Origin: Lysobacteraceae bacterium
GTDB taxonomy: Bacteria > Pseudomonadota > Gammaproteobacteria > Xanthomonadales > Xanthomonadaceae
Length of the DNA stretch: 5,340 bases
NCBI GenBank assembly: GCA_003449515.1
Contig: DMHI01000085.1
Coordinates: 2,220 to 7,559, forward strand
Direction of reading: 5' to 3'
Below, piece after piece: positions 1-4,026 of this stretch (its first letter is position 1; each line of letters opens with the position of its first letter). The notes under the pieces were generated by a model. The model was not told where the DNA came from and ran no database searches. It saw only the letters and a program-made list of their open reading frames with translations. Position numbers and translations under genes: made by a program.

Positions 1-773
1 AGCAGCGGCGAGAGCACTTCCGGCAGGAACTCGATGTCGAGTCGGGCGGCGCGCTCGAAGGCCCGGATCGCCGCCGGGTCGTTGCCTTCCGCCAGCTCGA
101 TCTGGCCCTCGAGCAGCGCGGCACGCACGCTGTTGGCGTCGGCGGCGTTGGCACGCGCCAGATGCGCGCGCACCCCGGCGATGTCGCCGCCGAGGCGGGC
201 TTTCTCGGCCAGCTCGCACTCGAACTGCGCGATCAGCCTGCCCATCGGCTCGTGGGTGGCCTGCTCGTAGCGGCGGGCGTGGTCGATCGCCTGCTGCCAG
301 TCGCGCTCGGCCTGGTAGATCGACATCAGATGCCGCAGCGCCTGTGGCGCGGCCGAGCCCAGCTTCACCAGATCGGCGAACAGCGTTTCGGCGCGGTCCA
401 GCAATCCGGCGCGCATGTAGTCCTCGCCGAGGGCGAGGATGGCGCGGGTCTTCTGCTCATCGCTCAAGCCCGGCCGCGAGATCACGCTCTGGTGCAGGCG
501 GATGGCCCGGTCCACCTCGCCACGGCGGCGGAACAGCGTGCCCAGCGTGAACTGGGTTTCCAGCGTTTCCTTGTCGCGCTCGGCGATCTGCAGAAACACC
601 TCGATGGCCTTGTCCTGCTGCTCGTTCAACAGGTAGTTCAGGCCGCGGAAATAGGTGGCCGACAGCTTCGAGATGCGCGCGCCACCGCGACGCTCGCCGC
701 CACGCTGGCCCAGCCACCAGCCGGCGAGACCGACCAGCGGAACGACCAGCAGCAGCCACCACACGGTGATCAT
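1..773 (-). CDS. lapB: LapB (YciM), LPS assembly regulator, TPR protein; 3' end truncated by window edge
   Basis: The gene starts at ATG 773-771 and stays open to position 1, giving 257 complete codons. E. coli LapB is about 389 residues, so roughly the last third, including the C-terminal rubredoxin-like metal-binding domain, lies outside. Visible: one N-terminal membrane anchor (about residues 4-22, WWLLLVVPLVGLAGWW), a short basic linker (QRGGERRGGAR), then helical TPR repeats. Family-typical stretches are YFRGLNYLLNEQQDKAIEVF (41-60), FTLGTLFRRRGEVDRAIRLH (75-94), LGEDYMRAGLLDRAETLF (115-132) and IYQAERDWQQAID (152-164). In E. coli, LapB is an inner-membrane adaptor that promotes FtsH degradation of LpxC, setting the rate of lipid A synthesis. 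The start overlaps the lapA stop as ATGA, implying translational coupling; no strong ribosome binding site precedes it. The identification is very secure; exact family function is inferred from homology. Confidence 0.95.
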   Translation of the reverse strand, partial: MITVWWLLLVVPLVGLAGWWLGQRGGERRGGARISKLSATYFRGLNYLLNEQQDKAIEVFLQIAERDKETLETQFTLGTLFRRRGEVDRAIRLHQSVISRPGLSDEQKTRAILALGEDYMRAGLLDRAETLFADLVKLGSAAPQALRHLMSIYQAERDWQQAIDHARRYEQATHEPMGRLIAQFECELAEKARLGGDIAGVRAHLARANAADANSVRAALLEGQIELAEGNDPAAIRAFERAARLDIEFLPEVLSPL

Positions 774-1012
774 TCGCTGCGCTCGTCGCCCGCGGGCGGC
801 TCAGGCCGCGCCGGGCCGGGGGAGCGCGACAGCAGCGCGGCGAGCCCACCGAGCAGGGCACCAACCAGCAGCACGCCGAGCAGCAGCAGGCCCAGCGGCA
901 GGTCGAGTTCGGCCCACAACAGGTCGACGCGCACGGCGCCATCGTTGAGCGCGGCCACGGCCACGCCGAAAGCGATGCACAGCACGGCCAGCAGGAGGCG
1001 GATGGATCGCAT
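770..1012 (-). CDS. lapA: LapA (YciS) family small inner-membrane protein, short form
   Basis: An 80-residue protein starting at ATG 1012-1010 and ending with TGA at 772-770. Two hydrophobic segments are clear: about residues 4-21 (LLLAVLCIAFGVAVAAL) and about 40-61 (LGLLLLGVLLVGALLGGLAAL). Between them is the LapA-domain signature ALNDGAVRVDLLWAELDLPL, with the conserved Asn after TM1 and the Pro-Leu before TM2. In E. coli LapA (102 residues) works with LapB in LPS/LpxC control and has a cytoplasmic, probably coiled-coil tail. Here the tail is only about 19 residues, Pro/Gly/charged-rich (SRSPGPARPEPPAGDERSE), with no coiled coil visible. It lies 42 nt after ihfB and overlaps lapB by 4 nt (ATGA). 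No clear Shine-Dalgarno sequence precedes the ATG. Symbol assigned from domain pattern plus the adjacent lapB. Confidence 0.88.
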   Translation of the reverse strand: MRSIRLLLAVLCIAFGVAVAALNDGAVRVDLLWAELDLPLGLLLLGVLLVGALLGGLAALLSRSPGPARPEPPAGDERSE

Positions 1013-1047
1013 CGGGGCTCGCGGCGAGGGAAGGCCGCGCGATTATC

Positions 1048-1063
1048 GCCGGCTTCAGCCGGC
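1048..1063 (-). other. Small hairpin enclosing the ihfB stop codon
   Basis: On the minus strand, GCCGGC-TGAA-GCCGGC forms a 6-bp GC stem with a UGAA tetraloop, and the loop contains the ihfB TGA stop codon (1057-1055). The sequence is also a direct repeat (GAAGCCGGC twice), since GCCGGC is self-complementary. No T tract follows (GATAATCGC), so it is not a typical intrinsic terminator. It could protect the 3' end of an ihfB transcript, or simply result from GC-rich codons. Confidence 0.35.
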
Positions 1064-1351
1064 TTCGGGAACCACGGGATTCACGCGCTCGCGCAATTCC
1101 TTGCCCGGCTTGAAGTGCGGGACGTACTTGCCGGGAAGCGGGACGCTTTCGCCGGTCTTGGGGTTCCGGCCGACGCGCGGCGGGCGGAAATGCAGCGAGA
1201 AGCTGCCGAAGCCGCGCACCTCGATCCGCTGGCCCATCGCCAGCGCATCGCCCAGCATCTCGAGCAGCGAGCGCACGGCCAGCTCGACGTCCTCGGGCTT
1301 CAGGTGGGGCTGCCTCGCGGCCAGCGCCTCGATCAGTTCGGACTTGGTCAT
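1055..1351 (-). CDS. ihfB: Integration host factor beta subunit (IhfB/HimD)
   Basis: A 98-residue DNA-bending protein; E. coli IhfB has 94. The start ATG at 1351-1349 was chosen because the protein then begins MTKSELIEALAARQ, exactly like the family; an in-frame upstream GTG would add 21 unrelated residues. The N-terminal dimerisation helices cover about 2-40. The beta-arm region follows: RIEVRGFGSFSLHFR (42-56), then GRNPKTGESV (61-70), whose Pro64 corresponds to the proline that intercalates into the DNA minor groove. GKYVPHFKPGKELRERV (74-90) is the conserved C-terminal part. IHF is a heterodimer with IhfA, encoded elsewhere, acting in nucleoid structure, recombination and promoter architecture. 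The last residues (NPVVPEAG) are lineage-variable. No convincing Shine-Dalgarno sequence is seen. The stop codon TGA sits in the loop of a small hairpin. Confidence 0.97.
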   Translation of the reverse strand: MTKSELIEALAARQPHLKPEDVELAVRSLLEMLGDALAMGQRIEVRGFGSFSLHFRPPRVGRNPKTGESVPLPGKYVPHFKPGKELRERVNPVVPEAG

Positions 1352-1381
1352 CGACAGGTTCGATGGCCACTCGCGGAAGCA

Positions 1382-1405
1382 GCGGCCCGGACAACGCCGG
1401 GCCGC
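1382..1405 (-). terminator. Perfect 9-bp GC hairpin between rpsA and ihfB (terminator or attenuator candidate)
   Basis: On the minus strand the arms GCGGCCCGG (1405-1397) and CCGGGCCGC (1390-1382) are exact complements around the hexaloop CGTTGT. The hairpin begins 16 nt after the rpsA stop codon and ends 30 nt before the ihfB ATG. The following bases (TGCTTCC) give only a poor U tract. The stem could cause partial termination, an RNA processing end or 3' protection that lowers ihfB expression relative to rpsA. The structure is read directly from the sequence; the function is inferred. Confidence 0.5.
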
Positions 1406-1420
1406 CACCACCACAGGGCC

Positions 1421-3106
1421 TTACTCGCGGCTGCCCAGCTGCTCGCGCAGCAGCGCACCCAGCTTGGTGGTGCCGCTGGAGGCTTCCGCCGCCGACTTGT
1501 TGTACTCGGCCAGCGTCTCCTGCACCTCGGCCTCGTCCTTGGCGCGGATCGAGAGCTGCAGCACGCGGCTCTTGCGATCAGTGCCGACGATCTTGGCCTC
1601 GACCTTGTCGCCCACCTTCAGGTGCTGGCTGGCGTCTTCCACGCGCTCCTTGGCGATGTCCGAGGCGCGGATGTAGCCCTCGACGCCGTCGCCGAGGTCG
1701 ACCGTCGCGCCACGCGAATCGACGTCACGCACGGTGCCGGTGACGACCGCACCCTTCTGGCGCTGGGCCACGAAGGAGCCGAACGGGTCCTGCTCCATCT
1801 GCTTGATGCCGAGCGAGATGCGCTCGCGCTCCGGGTCGACGGCGAGGACGACGGCCTCGACGGTGTCGCCCTTCTTGAAGTTGCGGACGACGTCTTCGCC
1901 GGTGGTGTTCCAGCTGATGTCCGACAGGTGGACGAGGCCGTCGATGCCGCCTTCCAGGCCGATGAAGATGCCGAAGTCGGTGATCGACTTGACCTGGCCC
2001 GAGACCTTGTCGTTCTTCTTGTTCATCGCCGCGAACGCTTCCCACGGGTTCGGCGTGCACTGCTTCATGCCGAGCGAGATGCGGCGACGCTCGGCGTCGA
2101 CGTCGAGGATCATCACCTGGGTCTCGTCGCCGAGCTGCACCACCTTGCCCGGGTTGACGTTCTTGTTGGTCCAGTCCATCTCCGACACGTGGACGAGGCC
2201 CTCGACGCCCGGCTCGATCTCGACGAACGCGCCGTAATCGGTGACGTTGCTGACCTTGCCGAACACGCGCGCACCGTTCGGGTAACGGCGGGCGATGTTG
2301 TCCCACGGGTCCTCGCCGAGCTGCTTCAGGCCGAGCGAGACGCGGTTGCGCTCGCGGTCGAATTTGAGCACGCGGATCTGCAGCTCCTGACCGACTTCGA
2401 CCACCTCCGACGGGTGGCGGACGCGCTTCCACGCCATGTCGGTGATGTGCAGCAGGCCGTCGATGCCGCCGAGATCGACGAACGCGCCGTAGTCGGTGAG
2501 GTTCTTGACCACGCCGGTGACGATCGCGCCTTCCTGCAGGCGCTCGAGCAGCTGCTCGCGCTCTTCCGAGTGCTCCGACTCGACCACGGCGCGGCGCGAC
2601 ACGACCACGTTGTTGCGCTTGCGGTCGAGCTTGATGATCTTGAACTCGAGTTCCTTGCCCTCGAGGTAGACCGGGTCGCGGACCGGACGGACGTCGACCA
2701 GCGAACCCGGCAGGAACGCGCGGACGTCGCGGATGTCGACGGTGAAGCCGCCCTTGACCTTGCCGCTGATGCGGCCGGTGACGGTCTCGGCCTTTTCCAT
2801 CGCCTCTTCGAGCTCGTCCCACACCATCGCGCGCTTGGCCTTCTCGCGCGACAGCACGGTTTCGCCGAAGCCGTTCTCGAGCGAGTCCAGCGCCACCTTG
2901 ACGGTGTCGCCGACATTGACTTCGAGCTCGCCGGCTTCGTTACGGAACTGTTCGATCGGGACGATGCCCTCGGACTTCAGGCCGGCGTTGACGACGACGA
3001 CGTCGTTGCGGATCTCGACCACGGTGCCCGAGACGATCGCGCCCGGCTTCAGCTTGTTGAGCGCGGTCTGGCTCTGTTCGAACAGTTCGGCAAATGATTC
3101 AGTCAT
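1421..3106 (-). CDS. rpsA: 30S ribosomal protein S1
   Basis: A 561-residue protein (E. coli 557) starting MTESFAELFEQSQTAL at ATG 3106-3104 and ending with TAA. It has the full proteobacterial set of six S1 (OB-fold) domains: roughly residues 21-87, 106-172, 193-261, 278-348, 365-435 and 452-521. Domains 3 to 5 show the RNA-binding pattern best: TDYGAFVDLGGIDGLLHITD (204-223), VTDYGAFVEIEPGVEGLVHV (288-307) and ITDFGIFIGLEGGIDGLVHL (375-394), each followed by an R-[IV]-SLG-[LMI]-KQ strand. Domains 1 and 2 are divergent and bind the 30S subunit through S2 in E. coli. S1 unfolds mRNA and recruits it to the 30S subunit. Upstream, only a weak AGAG lies 8 nt before the ATG, fitting the non-canonical start and self-repression known for E. 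coli rpsA. The gene looks intact, with ordinary GC-rich codon use. Confidence 0.99.
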   Translation of the reverse strand: MTESFAELFEQSQTALNKLKPGAIVSGTVVEIRNDVVVVNAGLKSEGIVPIEQFRNEAGELEVNVGDTVKVALDSLENGFGETVLSREKAKRAMVWDELEEAMEKAETVTGRISGKVKGGFTVDIRDVRAFLPGSLVDVRPVRDPVYLEGKELEFKIIKLDRKRNNVVVSRRAVVESEHSEEREQLLERLQEGAIVTGVVKNLTDYGAFVDLGGIDGLLHITDMAWKRVRHPSEVVEVGQELQIRVLKFDRERNRVSLGLKQLGEDPWDNIARRYPNGARVFGKVSNVTDYGAFVEIEPGVEGLVHVSEMDWTNKNVNPGKVVQLGDETQVMILDVDAERRRISLGMKQCTPNPWEAFAAMNKKNDKVSGQVKSITDFGIFIGLEGGIDGLVHLSDISWNTTGEDVVRNFKKGDTVEAVVLAVDPERERISLGIKQMEQDPFGSFVAQRQKGAVVTGTVRDVDSRGATVDLGDGVEGYIRASDIAKERVEDASQHLKVGDKVEAKIVGTDRKSRVLQLSIRAKDEAEVQETLAEYNKSAAEASSGTTKLGALLREQLGSRE

Positions 3107-3159
3107 TGGAGTTTCTCTGGTTGGACATCAGGCTTTCGTCCGCATTCCCGCGCGACGCG

Positions 3160-3190
3160 CCCACCTGCAATGCATCTTGCGATGCGTGGG
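3160..3190 (-). promoter_or_regulatory. GCAA-tetraloop compound hairpin in the rpsA leader
   Basis: On the minus strand, GCATC-GCAA-GATGC (3185-3172) is a perfect 5-bp stem closed by a GNRA-type GCAA tetraloop. It is flanked by CCCAC (3190-3186) and GTGGG (3164-3160), which pair as a second 5-bp stem, leaving a 7-nt one-sided bulge (ATTGCAG). The 10 bp of combined stem lie 54 nt upstream of the rpsA start codon. GNRA loops often make tertiary contacts, so this is a plausible core of a regulatory leader RNA. Confidence 0.5.
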
Positions 3191-3218
3191 AAAACCGCCG
3201 CGCGGGATCGCGCGCCGG
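3191..3218 (-). terminator. Terminator-like hairpin with U4 tail upstream of rpsA
   Basis: On the minus strand the arms CCGGCGCGCG (3218-3209) and CGCGCGGCGG (3204-3195) pair as 6 bp, one G-G mismatch and 3 bp, around an ATCC tetraloop (3208-3205), and TTTT follows at once (3194-3191). This is the hairpin-plus-U layout of an intrinsic terminator, though four U is short and CCC follows. It lies 72 nt past the cmk stop and 84 nt before the rpsA start, so it could end aroA-cmk transcripts or attenuate rpsA. Confidence 0.55.
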
Positions 3219-3269
3219 GGCTGTTCTTCTGACGGGATCGCGGAGCGACAGCGCGGCGCCGGGATCGCG
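3203..3269 (-). repeat. Three exact CGCGATCCCG direct repeats in the rpsA leader
   Basis: The 10-mer CGCGATCCCG occurs on the minus strand at 3269-3260, 3242-3233 and 3212-3203 (plus strand CGGGATCGCG), with start-to-start spacings of 27 and 30 bp. The third copy is part of the terminator-like hairpin, and the first overlaps the 5' arm and loop of another stem. No function is recognised. Confidence 0.6.
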
Positions 3270-3290
3270 CTCGACGGACGCGCCGCCGAC

Positions 3291-4013
3291 TTACGACCGC
3301 CGCATCGATCCGGGAACGAGCGCCAGCACCTGCTGGACCACCTCGCCGATCGACCGGCCGGTGGAATCCAGGAAAAGCGCATCGGGTGCGGGTTTCAGGG
3401 GCGCCACCGCACGGTTGGCATCGCGTTCGTCGCGGGCCGAGATTTCGTGCAGAAGACTGGCGAAATTAACAGAAACCCCCTTTTCCTTCAACTGCTTATG
3501 CCTTCGACGCGCGCGCTCCTCGGCACTGGCGGTCAGGAAGACCTTGAACGGGGCGTCGGGAAAGATCACCGTGCCCATGTCGCGCCCGTCGGCCACCAGG
3601 CCGGGATCGGCGCGAAAACTGCGCTGAAGATCGGTCAACGCGCTGCGAACCGGCGGGTGCGCGGCGATCGCGGAGGCAGCGGCACCGGCGGTTTCCATGC
3701 GCAGTTGATGGGTCGCGTCCTTGCCGTTGACCCAGACCTTCGGCTCGCCGTCGCCGTCGCCATCGAAGCGGATGACCGTGCGCGCCGCGCAGGCGGCGAC
3801 CGCATCGGCGTCGGAGAGGTCGATCTGCTCCCAAGCCGCCGCGAGCCCGACCGCGCGGTACAGCGCGCCGGAGTCGAGGTAATGCCAACCCAGCGCGGCA
3901 GCCACCATGCGACTGACGGTGCCCTTGCCGGAGCCGGAAGGGCCGTCGATGGTGAGGACCGGCGGGCGGGTGGCGGTGTCGGAAGCGATTCCGCGTGGGG
4001 TCGAGGGACTCAT
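3291..4013 (-). CDS. cmk: Cytidylate kinase (CMP/dCMP kinase)
   Basis: A 240-residue protein (family usually 220-230), transferring phosphate from ATP to CMP or dCMP in pyrimidine nucleotide recycling; cytosolic. The P-loop GPSGSGKG is at 24-31, the substrate motif LDSGALYR at 46-53, ADGRDMGTVIFPDA at 141-154, the lid-like basic segment ERARRRHKQLKEKG at 166-179, and the hallmark RDERDANRAVAPL (194-206) followed by DALFLDST (211-218). ATG 4013-4011 is chosen because it lies 13 nt after the aroA stop; a longer reading from 4109 would overlap aroA and add non-homologous sequence, and no other start precedes the P-loop. The first 17 residues are a non-conserved extension. No clear Shine-Dalgarno is present, so coupling to aroA is likely. 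A DGDGDGE run (84-90) comes from a short tandem repeat. The 3' third carries a promoter-like element. Confidence 0.98.
   Translation of the reverse strand: MSPSTPRGIASDTATRPPVLTIDGPSGSGKGTVSRMVAAALGWHYLDSGALYRAVGLAAAWEQIDLSDADAVAACAARTVIRFDGDGDGEPKVWVNGKDATHQLRMETAGAAASAIAAHPPVRSALTDLQRSFRADPGLVADGRDMGTVIFPDAPFKVFLTASAEERARRRHKQLKEKGVSVNFASLLHEISARDERDANRAVAPLKPAPDALFLDSTGRSIGEVVQQVLALVPGSMRRS
3463..3491 (-). promoter_or_regulatory. Sigma70-like promoter candidate inside cmk, directed at rpsA
   Basis: On the minus strand TTGAAG (3491-3486, 4/6 to the -35 consensus) is separated by 17 bp from TAATTT (3468-3463), preceded by TGT, an extended -10 feature. The -10 itself matches only 3/6. Support comes from its setting: an AT-rich island in a GC-rich gene, with codons GGG GTT TCT GTT AAT in a row where the gene otherwise prefers G/C-ending codons. 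E. coli rpsA is also driven partly by promoters within cmk. Transcription would start near 3456, giving a leader of about 350 nt. Confidence 0.4.
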
Positions 4014-4026
4014 GCGGGGCGCGAGT

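Larger units (their letters stand above)
3107..3290 (-). promoter_or_regulatory. cmk-rpsA intergenic region: structured rpsA leader
   Basis: The longest gap in the window (184 nt). Read on the minus strand from the cmk stop it holds: a GC hairpin with 6-bp arms at 3271-3266 and 3255-3250; three copies of CGCGATCCCG; a terminator-like hairpin with U4 (3218-3191); a compound hairpin with a GCAA tetraloop (3190-3160); and a weak 4-bp GGAC/GTCC stem (3139-3136 with 3124-3121) about 14 nt before the start codon. GGA trinucleotides occur in the last 45 nt (GGGAATGCGGAC), and the only Shine-Dalgarno-like sequence is AGAG. In E. coli the rpsA leader is folded, lacks a strong Shine-Dalgarno and is the target of S1 autorepression. 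The same role is inferred here, but the folds were not computed. Confidence 0.6.

Noticed and set aside
1055..1414. A longer ihfB starting at GTG 1414
   Set aside because: The added residues (MVVAARRCPG and on) come from translating the GC hairpin; the family N-terminus MTKSELIE begins at 1351.
162..1676. A 504-codon plus-strand open frame across lapB, lapA and ihfB
   Set aside because: It runs antisense through three well-identified genes and their gaps; the composition is low-complexity (Ser/Arg/Pro/Ala) with no family motif.
1115..3097. A 660-codon plus-strand open frame opposite rpsA
   Set aside because: It is an antisense shadow. The minus strand encodes an intact ribosomal protein S1, and the plus frame is an Ala/Asp/Val/Leu-rich translation expected from GC-rich codons read backwards, with no recognisable domain.
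3142..3170. Promoter in the rpsA leader with TTGCAG as -35
   Set aside because: The sequence 17-18 bp downstream (GAATGC/AATGCG) is a poor -10; too weak to annotate.
3744..3762. DGDGDGE run in Cmk resembling a calcium-binding EF-hand loop
   Set aside because: The first six positions fit, but the required acidic residue at position 12 is Val and no flanking EF helices are seen; it is a short codon repeat in a variable loop.
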